Positions 1 to 7,602 are shown, counted from the first letter of the stretch. The stretch: 14,692 nucleotides of DNA from Thiodiazotropha sp037382065 (GCA_037382065.1 JARRQF010000053.1:1-14692); one strand, 5' to 3'. Notes: generated from the sequence alone by a model not told the origin. Program-made: numbers and translations.

Positions 1-354
1 ATTGGAGGGGGCTACATCTTTCCACTGCATGAAAACTGGGATTTATATGGAGCAGCTTCTTTGGTGCGTACTGATGTTAAAAATAACCTCAAATCCAACA
101 TAAACTTAAGTAATAACGATGAAAACAAGACCAGCCTTAGCGTTAAAGCTGGCGTGCGAGGTATGGTATTATCAAATCTTGAGGTGAGAGGGAGCCTCGG
201 TTTCGACAATAGCACTGAAGCCTTTGAGGACGCCAGTAAGTTTATTGGTGAAGTAGGTACATCATTTTATTTTATTCCGAGTGCTTCAGTAGGTTTGGAT
301 GTTTCATTCGGGGGTGGTATACGCATGATGCTCGGCGGCAGATATTCCTTTTGA
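1..354 (+). CDS. Outer membrane beta-barrel protein, C-terminal part (start outside window)
   Basis: This is an open frame from the first base to a TGA stop, covering 117 residues. The start lies upstream of the window, and the first in-frame start-like codon here (TTG at 61) is internal. The product has alternating polar/hydrophobic beta-strand patterning, Gly-rich turns and a C-terminal ..GGRYSF ending in aromatic Phe, the usual signal for BAM-dependent outer membrane barrels. It aligns with the C-terminal half of the gene at 764-1363: both share IGGGYIFPL.E.WD, a GVRGMV..,.EVRG block, SFY.IP..SVGLD and the last six residues. The two are therefore tandem paralogues. The family is probably a small OmpX/Ail-like or generic 8-strand barrel; the function is unknown. 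It is AT-rich compared with the genes from 2271 on. Confidence 0.8.
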   Translation: MGGGYIFPLHENWDLYGAASLVRTDVKNNLKSNINLSNNDENKTSLSVKAGVRGMVLSNLEVRGSLGFDNSTEAFEDASKFIGEVGTSFYFIPSASVGLDVSFGGGIRMMLGGRYSF

Positions 355-421
355 TTTACATGCTAATCACTACGACAGCTGCGCTTTTAAATTAAAAGCT
401 AAAGTGCGCCTATTGTATGAG

Positions 422-459
422 GCAGTGGCCTCTTATTTTTTAGAGACCACTGCTTTATT
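422..459 (+). terminator. Rho-independent terminator after first barrel gene
   Basis: Arms 422-433 (GCAGTGGCCTCT) and 442-453 (AGAGACCACTGC) pair over 12 positions with one mismatch across an 8-nt T-rich loop, followed by TTTATTT. The hairpin lies 68 nt after the stop codon. The same hairpin in a diverged form follows the second paralogue. Confidence 0.75.
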
Positions 460-763
460 TCTCTATAATGTTAGTTCTATACCTGTCTGCTCATTAGCAG
501 AGAGTAACTACCAAAATGGATCCTTCTTAGCTTGATACTGCTCTACTGTAAAGTAGGGGGCGTGTCAAGGCCTGCGTGGCAGTATATGAATGCGCCGCTA
601 GCAGGCATGAATATAACTACAGAACGGTGATTAGTATCACGAAACTATCAATAAGTTCTACTACTGGTAGTCTATATAACGGTGTTTAAATAGCCTCTGT
701 TAAGGTATATTAATCTGCTTTAAAGCTTATGTAGATTTAATTTTTCCATAACGGGAGTTTTTT
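460..763. other. Intergenic region upstream of second barrel gene
   Basis: No credible coding frame is seen in this stretch of about 300 bases. It holds a CRP-like palindrome (626-641) and an AT-rich approach to the next start. I could not pick a convincing -35/-10 pair. The Shine-Dalgarno GGGAG at 753-757 sits 6 nt before the ATG at 764. Confidence 0.5.
626..641. promoter_or_regulatory. Candidate CRP/Vfr-family operator
   Basis: GGTGATTAGTATCACG matches the CRP consensus TGTGA-N6-TCACA at 8 of the 10 fixed positions and has perfect dyad symmetry in GTGAT/ATCAC. It lies about 123 nt before the start of the second barrel gene. This is a sequence match only, with no promoter anchored next to it, so its function is inferred. 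Confidence 0.35.
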
Positions 764-1363
764 ATGAATGGAAATACCATAGTAAAAAAAGTGGGGGCTA
801 TCTTTTTTGTTTTAGCAGGTATCTCTCTTACGCCACTTTATGCAAGTGACATGAGCTATAGCTATGCAGAGGGCAGTTACTATATTGACCACGAGGCAGA
901 TGACGTAGATGGCGATGGTGGTTTTAGGATAGCAGGGGCCTTCCAAGCAACTGAAAACATCTTTGCTTTAGCTAGTTATAGTAAATTAGATTTTGACGTT
1001 CCAAGAGGTTATCACGATATAGACGTTACTTATCTTAAAATCGGGGGAGGTTACATCTTTCCGCTGAATGAAAGTTGGGATATTAACGGAACTTTTTCTT
1101 TAATACGTGCTGAGGCAGACGGTGCTCGAAGCAAAGACGATACTAGCTTTGGTTTTTCCGGTGGTGTGCGAGGCATGGTAATACCAACGGTTGAGGTGAG
1201 AGGGAGATTAGTTTACGAAAACACTGACATCTATGATGGTAGTGATGGTTTTTTTCTTGAAGCAGGTGGGTCTTTTTATATTATTCCGCAGGTTTCAGTA
1301 GGTCTTGATATTACGCTTGGTGGCGATAAAAGTATGAGGCTCGGCGGCAGATATTCCTTCTGA
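764..1363 (+). CDS. Outer membrane beta-barrel protein (complete tandem paralogue)
   Basis: This encodes a 199-residue protein with a clear Sec signal peptide: a basic N-terminus (Lys8, Lys9), a hydrophobic core at about 11-24 and probable cleavage after LYA at about 27. The mature part is built of amphipathic strands separated by Asp/Gly-rich turns and ends in GGRYSF with terminal Phe, as expected for a BAM substrate. The mature length of about 170 residues fits an 8-strand barrel. ATG is chosen because GGGAG lies 6 nt upstream and the signal peptide follows directly. Residues 93-118 and 133-199 match the preceding partial gene, so the pair arose by duplication. The N-terminal mature region is rich in Asp (IDHEADDVDGDGG), suggesting acidic surface or periplasmic turns. 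The ligand or role is unknown; the gene is followed by a strong terminator and is probably monocistronic. Confidence 0.85.
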   Translation: MNGNTIVKKVGAIFFVLAGISLTPLYASDMSYSYAEGSYYIDHEADDVDGDGGFRIAGAFQATENIFALASYSKLDFDVPRGYHDIDVTYLKIGGGYIFPLNESWDINGTFSLIRAEADGARSKDDTSFGFSGGVRGMVIPTVEVRGRLVYENTDIYDGSDGFFLEAGGSFYIIPQVSVGLDITLGGDKSMRLGGRYSF

Positions 1364-1422
1364 TCAGTGGCGCGCTATTGCTGCGGTTTTAAATCAAGCC
1401 TAAAGTGTGCCTATCGCATGAG

Positions 1423-1462
1423 ACAATGGCCTCTTGTTTTGTAGAGGCCATTGTTTTTCTCT
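1423..1462 (+). terminator. Rho-independent terminator after second barrel gene
   Basis: Arms 1423-1434 (ACAATGGCCTCT) and 1443-1454 (AGAGGCCATTGT) form a perfect 12-bp stem with an 8-nt loop, followed by TTTTCTCT. It lies 59 nt past the stop. The hairpin and the AAAGTG.GCCTAT.G.ATGAG block just before it are homologous to the terminator at 422-459. Confidence 0.85.
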
Positions 1463-1593
1463 CTGTTTGTTATATCCCTGTGTACTCTTCAGTCTAAAAT
1501 CTGCAGTTGACCTGGATTTTTCACCAATCCTTGCAGCAGTAGAGATTAGCTAATAGCGCTGAAATCACACGGCCTTGCGGCGTGCCTTTGCGG

Positions 1594-1631
1594 ATGTAGG
1601 ATGTGGTGAGGTACGAACCGCATCATTGATG
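1594..1631 (-). repeat. Dispersed repeat, copy 1 (inverted)
   Basis: The reverse complement of this 38-base segment is identical, base for base, to 14482-14519. The core reads GATGCGGTTCG..CCTCACC then CATCCTAC. It forms the left arm of a large inverted repeat with copy 2 across a 22-nt spacer, reminiscent of paired REP elements. Confidence 0.8.
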
Positions 1632-1653
1632 TTTGTGAGCCACCCCCACTATT

Positions 1654-1685
1654 GATGCGGTTCGCACCGCTCACCGCATCCTACG
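1654..1685 (+). repeat. Dispersed repeat, copy 2
   Basis: This reads GATGCGGTTCGCACCGCTCA followed by CCGCATCCTACG. It is a slightly longer variant of the repeat with a 2-base insertion, in inverted orientation to copy 1, so 1594-1685 can fold into a long hairpin or cruciform. Confidence 0.75.
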
Positions 1686-1784
1686 CAACCACGAATTTTA
1701 TCGCGACTTCAAAAAGAGTGACCTATCGGTTTAAAAACCCCCTTGAATATCTCACTCAAATATTGGCGCATGATCGAAAATCAT

Positions 1785-1814
1785 GATGCGGTTCGTGCCT
1801 CACCACATCCTACG
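1785..1814 (+). repeat. Dispersed repeat, copy 3 (solo)
   Basis: This 30-base copy differs from copy 4 at 14485-14514 at two positions. It stands alone about 100 bases after the inverted pair, with no gene between. Confidence 0.75.
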
Positions 1815-1952
1815 TTTTAACCCTATTTCGCAATATTTTTGTGGCGATTGGTTTCTATTTTGAACGAAAACGAGTCCTTTGTAGTGCAATTGCCCTGGGG
1901 GGGTACCCATGCCAATTAGCCCAACATATCATTACATTATGTCAGGGTTTAG

Positions 1953-2075
1953 CGCTTAACTGCAGAAGCTGGGTTCAGTGAAGATCGATATTTTCGTCGC
2001 TCTAAACAACGGGGCATTTCGCGCATTCTGCCAACGACCACCGATATCCTTCTCGATCTGAATGAGTGGCGTTAA
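1953..2075 (+). pseudogene. Possible remnant of a coding region
   Basis: A 40-codon open frame runs from just after an in-frame TAG to TAA and has protein-like composition: it begins RLTAEAGFSEDRYFRR and ends DILLDLNEWR. It has no start codon or Shine-Dalgarno, and I do not recognise the family. It could be the 3' end of a decayed gene or chance. Confidence 0.15.
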
Positions 2076-2137
2076 AAATATCAAGCGTCATCCAAAGATG
2101 CGGCATATGCCTTAATTATTTGGCCATATGACCCACA

Positions 2138-2152
2138 TGCTAATCATTGTTT
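2138..2152. promoter_or_regulatory. Weak Fur-box-like sequence upstream of the receptor operon
   Basis: TGCTAATCATTGTTT matches the Fur 7-1-7 consensus TGATAATnATTATCA at 10 of 14 scored positions, with a good left half and a poor right half. It lies about 120 nt before the GTG start of the TonB receptor. Fur control would fit an uptake system, but AT-rich leaders give such matches by chance. Confidence 0.2.
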
Positions 2153-2270
2153 AATAAAATTTAATAATAATCAGGTGCTTGTGTTATGGCACATTTCTTG
2201 AATTCTATATGGACCGCTATCGCCGTTGAGTCATAAGTTTAGCCGTTCATTAAGAAGTTAGGAGAAAATA

Positions 2271-4298
2271 GTGAGACTTTGTATTGATCCCACCCTTCGT
2301 TTTAGCCAGGCATTCAGATGCTCTACTCTTGCGTTTGGCCTAGCATTACCCCTTGGGGCCCACGCCCAACAGCCTGTCGATGAAGAGTCGGATATAGTGC
2401 CTACCATTTCAGTGACAGCAACAAGAGTCGAATCTTCGGTGCAAGATACATCGGCAGCGCTGACTGTGGTTGATACAGAAGAGCTGGATCGGATTAAATT
2501 CACCGATGCCACTGAGGAGTTAATGAAGCGTATCCCTGGTTACAGTATGTCTCGCAATCTTCGTATCCCCATGGGCAGCAAGAACTACACCATCAATCTG
2601 ATCGATGGACTCTCAACGGGTACGACCTTCGGCAGTGGTACTATTGGTTTTGCGAATAGCACAAACAGCTTTGATATCCAACGCGTCGAGGTGATCAGGG
2701 GGCCAGCCTCAGCGCTCTACGGAAGTAATGCCTTGGGTGGTGTTATTAATATCATCACCCGCGAACCGCCCCTGGAACCTGAGTATCGGGTCTGGGCTGA
2801 GGGTGGGCAGTACAGCCGTCAGCGAGTTGGCGTTTCTGCGGCGGGAACAGCCAACTCAGTTGGCTATTTTTTAGATGCCAATAACTTGAACCTCGATGGC
2901 TCACAGGACCGCACCGAAAACGAGCGCAAACAGATTAGTGGCAAACTCTTGTTTGAGGTGAGTGACTATTCGTTGCTTACTATGCGCGCTGAATACCTTG
3001 ACTCTTACCTTGAGAACCCTGGAAGTTTAACCCAAGCACAGTATGATGAAGATTGGCGTCAGGCGGCTGTCAATGATGCTTATACCGACGAGCAGGCGAA
3101 GTCATTTTCCACCAAGTATGAGCATGATCTTACAGAAAACTCGGGTGTTGAAATCTCCTATGGTATTAGGAAAATAGAGAGTGAAGGACCACCTTCCTTT
3201 AGCCCGACAGGTGGCTTTTCAAAGAAGGATGTCACCAATCAAAATCTGGTTGCTCTCTATCGCCATAGTCTTGAAACGCTCGATTCTCAATTCATTGTTG
3301 GTACCGATCTGGTGCGCAGCGCTTCTGACTCTGATACCTATTCTGAGCGCACTACCTCCAGCAGTGTCGCTCAGCACTGGGATGTCGTTGCAAATAATAC
3401 CTCGCCATTTGCCCAATATGAGTTTACCCCACTTGATAAGGTCCGCGTCTCTCTGGGTGCACGTTATGATCATATTCACTACTCGGCCGATGGCTACAAT
3501 GTTTCGCGCGGAAACACCACCAAGTATGACGAGTCGACCACTTTCTCTCATACCAGCCCCAAGGCTGGGATCACTTATAAGTTGAATAAAGATAGCAGTC
3601 TTTGGCTTGGTTATGGGCAAGGTTTTGTGGTTCCAAGCTATAGCTATCTATTTGTCAGCAGCCGGGGCTATGAGGCCAATCCCGACCTTAAACCCGAGAA
3701 GGCAGATAATATCGAGTTAGGCTTTAGGGGCCAGTATCGTCCAGCAAAATTGAGCTACGATTTCTCTCTCTACCATACAACAATCACAGATATGCTTGTG
3801 GCTGATGATGAACGTGAAACCTATGTCAATGCTGGTGAGGTACAGGTCCAAGGTTTGGAAACCATGCTCAATTGGAAGCCACTCAAAAGCTTGCGCTTCG
3901 AACTGACCCATACCTATGCCGATAATGTGTACAATGACTTCGTTTCTGGAACGAGTGACTATAGCGGCAATACGCTCGCCTATTCACCCAAGCATCATAT
4001 CGACTTGCGTACCATCTGGATGCCAATCAAAGGATTGGAAGCTGAACTGGAGTGGAATCGTACCTCCAACTACTACACCTCAAGCGATAATAGCGATCCG
4101 CAGGGCAAGGCCTACCGCCCGAGTATTTTAAATCTGCGTGTTAGCTATGTGAACGGCCCCTGGTCCTATTGGGGACACATATTGAATCTGGCTGATAAAA
4201 AATATGCGGAGAGGGTTAAGTACAACTCTCGTAATGGTCGTACGTTTGATGTCGGTGGACCACGAACCATGTATGCCGGTATCGCATATAACTGGTAG
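2271..4298 (+). CDS. TonB-dependent outer membrane receptor
   Basis: This 675-residue protein imports a scarce ligand across the outer membrane using TonB energy. A Sec signal peptide (about 1-32, cleavage near AHA) is followed by a TonB box-like segment (PTISVTATR, about 44-52). The plug domain spans about 55-165 and contains VEVIRGPASALYGSNALGG at 139-157, the plug signature. The rest is a 22-strand barrel with FVVPSY and NPDLKPE (470-476), a pairing seen in BtuB, haem and siderophore receptors, and a terminal aromatic Trp. The start is GTG: AGGAG at 2260-2264 lies 6 nt upstream and the signal peptide follows at once. It is the first gene of a six-gene cluster, 58 nt ahead of the next start. 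The ligand cannot be read from the sequence; a metal chelate, corrinoid or haem-like compound is plausible. Confidence 0.93.
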   Translation: MRLCIDPTLRFSQAFRCSTLAFGLALPLGAHAQQPVDEESDIVPTISVTATRVESSVQDTSAALTVVDTEELDRIKFTDATEELMKRIPGYSMSRNLRIPMGSKNYTINLIDGLSTGTTFGSGTIGFANSTNSFDIQRVEVIRGPASALYGSNALGGVINIITREPPLEPEYRVWAEGGQYSRQRVGVSAAGTANSVGYFLDANNLNLDGSQDRTENERKQISGKLLFEVSDYSLLTMRAEYLDSYLENPGSLTQAQYDEDWRQAAVNDAYTDEQAKSFSTKYEHDLTENSGVEISYGIRKIESEGPPSFSPTGGFSKKDVTNQNLVALYRHSLETLDSQFIVGTDLVRSASDSDTYSERTTSSSVAQHWDVVANNTSPFAQYEFTPLDKVRVSLGARYDHIHYSADGYNVSRGNTTKYDESTTFSHTSPKAGITYKLNKDSSLWLGYGQGFVVPSYSYLFVSSRGYEANPDLKPEKADNIELGFRGQYRPAKLSYDFSLYHTTITDMLVADDERETYVNAGEVQVQGLETMLNWKPLKSLRFELTHTYADNVYNDFVSGTSDYSGNTLAYSPKHHIDLRTIWMPIKGLEAELEWNRTSNYYTSSDNSDPQGKAYRPSILNLRVSYVNGPWSYWGHILNLADKKYAERVKYNSRNGRTFDVGGPRTMYAGIAYNW

Positions 4299-4356
4299 GC
4301 AACATACTGAAACCTAGCCTCCTCAGTTAGCTGCGGAGTTAAAGGGGGTCTCAATC

Positions 4357-5331
4357 ATGAAGAAAAATATCTGGCAGGGTACGCTTTTACTCCTTGCATT
4401 GTGCAGTCAGAGCGTTCTGGCAAACGCACCATTGTGGTTATCCGACACAGCGCCCAATGACGAGTCGGCAGGCCATCAGCACATGTCTCACGGTGGTCCG
4501 GTTGAGCGGGGAAAACGGGGCGTATTTCAAAAACGGCTCTGGGTGCGTAGCGGGAAGGCACCGGCTGAAGCAGCTTATGTGATACCTGAAGGTGAACTAT
4601 CAGCGCAGTTAATTATTCCTGATAAAAGCCAAGCGAAACTAAAACAGTCGGTTAAAGATCAGCAGGCCCAGTTAGTCTTCAGTATGCCTGATGAGGGTTT
4701 CTACAATGCCTACTTGACCCAACGCATAGTAGATAATAATCAATTAGAGATAACAACAGCAAAGGCAGAGGTGCTTAAACACAGTTGCCGTGAAGGCCAT
4801 GACCACGTTAAAGATTTGATGCCACCCAATCATCTATCGGATATCCCGTTAGAGATCGTGCGCGAACGCTTGCCCAATGAGAATTTTCATAGCCGAGTCG
4901 CTTATGGTGATGTTATTTCATTTCTCGTGCTGGCCAAGGGAGAGCCAGTATCGGGTGCCGAAGTAACTCTCTACACCCGATCAGGCTGGCAGAATAGTTC
5001 GATCAGTGATGAGCAGGGACATGCTACGTTTACCATTATTCGCGACTACTTCCCCAGTTGGGAGTTTTTCGAATCACGTCATCGGCAGGAGTTTCTGGCA
5101 GTCGCCAAACTACAACGTGATGAAACAGGTAGCTACCAGGGAGAGAGTTACTCTGGGGTGAGTTATGTCGCAACCCTACCTGGTGCCTATTTCCCCTCTA
5201 GTCGTGACTATCAATCTTATGGTTACGGCTTGTCGTTCGGTCTGTTTGGCCTGACATTCAGTGGACTCTCCGTCTATCTCTATCGCCGCCGTCGGATACG
5301 GCCCTACAAAGAGGTACGTTTCGATGATTAG
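4357..5331 (+). CDS. His-rich periplasmic protein with C-terminal membrane anchor (DUF4198-like)
   Basis: This is a 324-residue exported protein. It has a signal peptide at 1-24 (KK, hydrophobic core, SVLANA), a His-rich stretch near the mature N-terminus (GHQHMSHGG, His40/42/45) and a second cluster HSCREGHDH (His142, Cys144, His148, His150). An Ig-like/carboxypeptidase-regulatory-like beta domain follows (about 180-235, GEPVSGAEVTLY then DEQGHATF). One transmembrane helix (about 289-309) ends in RRRR, leaving a short cytoplasmic tail. The build resembles DUF4198/NikK-type proteins that accompany metal transporters; the assignment is by architecture only. I infer a membrane-tethered periplasmic binder that accepts a metal or metal complex from the receptor. 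AAAGGGGG at 4340-4347 precedes ATG. It lies 58 nt after the receptor gene and 32 nt before the polyferredoxin gene, in the same operon. Confidence 0.7.
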   Translation: MKKNIWQGTLLLLALCSQSVLANAPLWLSDTAPNDESAGHQHMSHGGPVERGKRGVFQKRLWVRSGKAPAEAAYVIPEGELSAQLIIPDKSQAKLKQSVKDQQAQLVFSMPDEGFYNAYLTQRIVDNNQLEITTAKAEVLKHSCREGHDHVKDLMPPNHLSDIPLEIVRERLPNENFHSRVAYGDVISFLVLAKGEPVSGAEVTLYTRSGWQNSSISDEQGHATFTIIRDYFPSWEFFESRHRQEFLAVAKLQRDETGSYQGESYSGVSYVATLPGAYFPSSRDYQSYGYGLSFGLFGLTFSGLSVYLYRRRRIRPYKEVRFDD

Positions 5332-5363
5332 ATGGAATCATGCTTTTTTTGGAGGCTTGAATT

Positions 5364-6347
5364 ATGCTGGCTAACATTCGGCAACGCCTCTACAATGCCG
5401 ATCTCAAACGATTCCGCTTTTGGTTGCAGTTTGGCTTCTTCGTGCTTTTTGTTTACGGCGGATACATAGCGATTAACCTGGGCAATAGCTTGCCCACCTT
5501 TTCTTGCGGATATAATGGTGAGGGTCGAGGTGGTGTCTGCTACCTGCTGCCGTTACAACATCAACTGAGCGGCTCCTGGGAACGGCTCTTTAGTTGGGCT
5601 GGCATCGCCATATTGCAGGGCTTTCTCTATTTCACTCTCTGGTTCATTGTGCTTAACAAGGCTTGGTGTGGTTACGCCTGTCCTCTTGGCACGCTTCAGG
5701 ATTGGATCAGCAGTCTGCGCCGCGCCATGGGCATCCACTTTGCCCGCTACAGTGAACAGGCCTTTCGCAGTCTGACCTGGGTAAAGTATGGACTGTTGGC
5801 ATTGACTATTCTAATTCCTCTTGCCATCGGCGGCGGCTTATTGCCACACAGTATGGGCACACCTTTCTGCGACATCTGTCCAGGTCGAATGATCATCCCT
5901 CTGTTTACTGGTGACTACTCGCAGTTCACGATCGATTTCTCCAGTAAATCCAGCATGGTTATGACTGGGTTGGGTATGCTGATCACCGGCCTGTTTTTTG
6001 CTGGTGCTTTCTTTAAAAAGCGTTTCTTCTGCTTCTTCTGTCCAATGGCCGCACTCCACTATCTGGTAAGCAAGCCTGCTCTACTTAAATTGGTAAAAGA
6101 CGGTAGTAAGTGCACCCGATGTGGCGACTGCTACCGAGTATGCGACATGGAGATTAAGGAAATCGCAGACGAGGTGGATGACCCACGCATCATGAAAGAT
6201 GACTGCATCATGTGCCTGAAGTGTGTCGCGGCCTGTCCCGAAGAGGATGCGCTCAAAGCTACCTTCGTTGGCATTCCAATCTTTAAAGCAACAGAAGAGG
6301 GGTTCATCAAACGCATGAATAAAGGAGCCGGTAGTGACCCGTCCTGA
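5364..6347 (+). CDS. NapH-type membrane polyferredoxin (4Fe-4S)
   Basis: This 327-residue inner-membrane iron-sulfur protein is of the NapH/NosR-C/CcoG type, a family that passes electrons between the quinone pool or other donors and partner reductases. About four transmembrane helices lie near 19-40, 78-98, 138-158 and 197-217. Cysteine motifs in order are CGYACP (Cys102/106), CDICP (Cys169/172) and CFFCP (Cys223/226), then two classical 4Fe-4S motifs: CTRCGDCYRVC (250/253/256/260) and CIMCLKCVAACP (281/284/287/291). Cys48 and Cys59 flank a periplasmic-type loop. Three C..CP-like motifs are more than the two typical of NapH. GGAGG at 5351-5355 precedes ATG. The last 14 bases overlap the next gene, indicating translational coupling with the double-cubane protein, which makes it the likely electron donor or acceptor of that enzyme. 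Confidence 0.88.
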   Translation: MLANIRQRLYNADLKRFRFWLQFGFFVLFVYGGYIAINLGNSLPTFSCGYNGEGRGGVCYLLPLQHQLSGSWERLFSWAGIAILQGFLYFTLWFIVLNKAWCGYACPLGTLQDWISSLRRAMGIHFARYSEQAFRSLTWVKYGLLALTILIPLAIGGGLLPHSMGTPFCDICPGRMIIPLFTGDYSQFTIDFSSKSSMVMTGLGMLITGLFFAGAFFKKRFFCFFCPMAALHYLVSKPALLKLVKDGSKCTRCGDCYRVCDMEIKEIADEVDDPRIMKDDCIMCLKCVAACPEEDALKATFVGIPIFKATEEGFIKRMNKGAGSDPS

Positions 6348-7602
6348 ACCATCAGCTTTCAATCAGAGTCGCCAAGCCCGTGAAGCAGAGAGTGTGCTTG
6401 ATCAGATCACCGACCGCTTCGATGATAACCCCCAGGGCATGGCGTATTTCTATGACCTATTTCGGCGTATCTACTGTCACGGCGAAGCGTTACCCCGAAA
6501 AGGCATACAAATCGGTACTACCTGTATCCAAGCGCCAGAGGAGCTTATCTATGCTGTGGGCGCAACGCCAATACGGCTGTGTAACGGATCCTATCACTAC
6601 GATCAAACGGGTGGCGACTTCATGCCCGCCAAATCTTGCTCGCTGGTAAAAGCAACCTTAGGCATGCTCAACAGTGAAAATCCTGTGCCTAGGGTAGGGG
6701 AGCTTGACCTTGTGGTTAACCCAACCACCTGTGATCAGAAAAAGAAGGCGAGTGCCATGATCGAAGGCATGGGCTACCAGGTCCACGATCTTGAGCTACC
6801 CTCTGCCAAGGAGAGTGAGGAGTCTCGTCTCTACTGGCAACGGACAGTACGTCGATTCGCTGTTCAGCTGAGTAAGGTCACTGGGAAAAAGATGACCCGT
6901 AAAGCACTTAAAGCGGCGATGGCTCGCACTGCTCGCGCCCAGTCGGCATTTCGCACCATGCACAATCTTCGCAAAAGCAGTCCGACGTTATTCCTTGGCA
7001 AGGATGCGTTCCTGGTGACCAACGCTTTCTTTTTTGATGACCTCGAACGTTGGACTGAAGCGGTAGAAACACTTAATAGTGAGCTTCTTCAAAGACAAGA
7101 GGAAGGATTTCAGGCTGCCCAGCGTAAAGCGCCGCGCATACTGTTTACCGGTTCGCCCCCTATCTTTCCCAACCTCAAGTTACCGCTGTTGATCGAAGAA
7201 TCTGGCGGTGTCGTAGTAGCCGATGAGACCTGCTCAGCCAATCGCATGCTCTATGACATGAGCGCTGTGGATGAGTGGCGGCTGAATGATATGGTCGATG
7301 CCCTCGCGGACCGCTACCTCAAACCCTGTACCTGTCCCATCTTTACCCGTAACGAAGACCGTCAACGCCGCTTGCTCGACCTGGCTGAGAGTTTTTCGGC
7401 TGATGGTGTGGTTTACCAGGCGTTCTCAGGTTGTCAGGTCTATGAGATGGAACAGCGTAGTATCGGCGATGCGCTAAGTGCTAAAAATATTCCCATGCTG
7501 TATGTGGAGACTGACTATAGCCCCGATGATATAGGCCAACTCTCTACCCGCATTGAAGCCTTTCTTGAATCGATCAAGGCACGCAAGAGAAAACGATCAT
7601 GA
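6334..7602 (+). CDS. Double-cubane cluster protein, HgdB/BadE-family reductase component
   Basis: This 422-residue protein belongs to the 2-hydroxyglutaryl-CoA dehydratase D-component family (HgdB, BadD/BadE, double-cubane cluster proteins). The members bind iron-sulfur clusters and receive very low-potential electrons from an ATP-hydrolysing activator. Visible family features are GTTC..PEELIYAVGATPIR (Cys64), KSCSLVKAT (Cys102), NPTTCDQKKK (Cys133), ETCSANR (Cys300), CTCPI (Cys332/334) and FSGCQVYEM (Cys367). Six or more of these Cys could ligate a double-cubane [8Fe-9S] cluster, as in the family of stand-alone DCCPs. No second dehydratase subunit and no CoA-related gene is present, which argues for a homodimeric DCCP rather than HgdAB or BadDE. 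The start is GTG with AAAGGAG just upstream, overlapping the polyferredoxin gene by 14 nt; its stop overlaps the activator start (ATGA). The substrate is unknown. Confidence 0.88.
   Translation: MTRPEPSAFNQSRQAREAESVLDQITDRFDDNPQGMAYFYDLFRRIYCHGEALPRKGIQIGTTCIQAPEELIYAVGATPIRLCNGSYHYDQTGGDFMPAKSCSLVKATLGMLNSENPVPRVGELDLVVNPTTCDQKKKASAMIEGMGYQVHDLELPSAKESEESRLYWQRTVRRFAVQLSKVTGKKMTRKALKAAMARTARAQSAFRTMHNLRKSSPTLFLGKDAFLVTNAFFFDDLERWTEAVETLNSELLQRQEEGFQAAQRKAPRILFTGSPPIFPNLKLPLLIEESGGVVVADETCSANRMLYDMSAVDEWRLNDMVDALADRYLKPCTCPIFTRNEDRQRRLLDLAESFSADGVVYQAFSGCQVYEMEQRSIGDALSAKNIPMLYVETDYSPDDIGQLSTRIEAFLESIKARKRKRS

Larger units (their letters stand above)
1364..2270. other. Gene-poor intergenic region of 0.9 kb
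   Basis: No intact gene is seen. From left to right it holds the strong terminator, a sequence at 1494-1512 matching the end of the MITE-like element at 9312 (15 of 20 positions, both finishing CAGTTGACC), an inverted pair of dispersed repeats (1594-1631 and 1654-1685), a third repeat copy (1785-1814), and a short open frame that may be a gene remnant (1953-2075). An AT-rich leader before the receptor gene at 2271 follows. The mixture looks like a landing zone for small repeats. Confidence 0.6.

Noticed and set aside
3181..3620. Open frames of about 130 codons on both strands inside the receptor gene
   Set aside because: They lie wholly within the well-supported receptor frame, lack ribosome sites and have no protein-like motifs; they are shadows.
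5838..6362. Reverse-strand open frames opposite the polyferredoxin gene
   Set aside because: The + strand frame carries all the Cys motifs and membrane helices; the reverse frames show no recognisable features.
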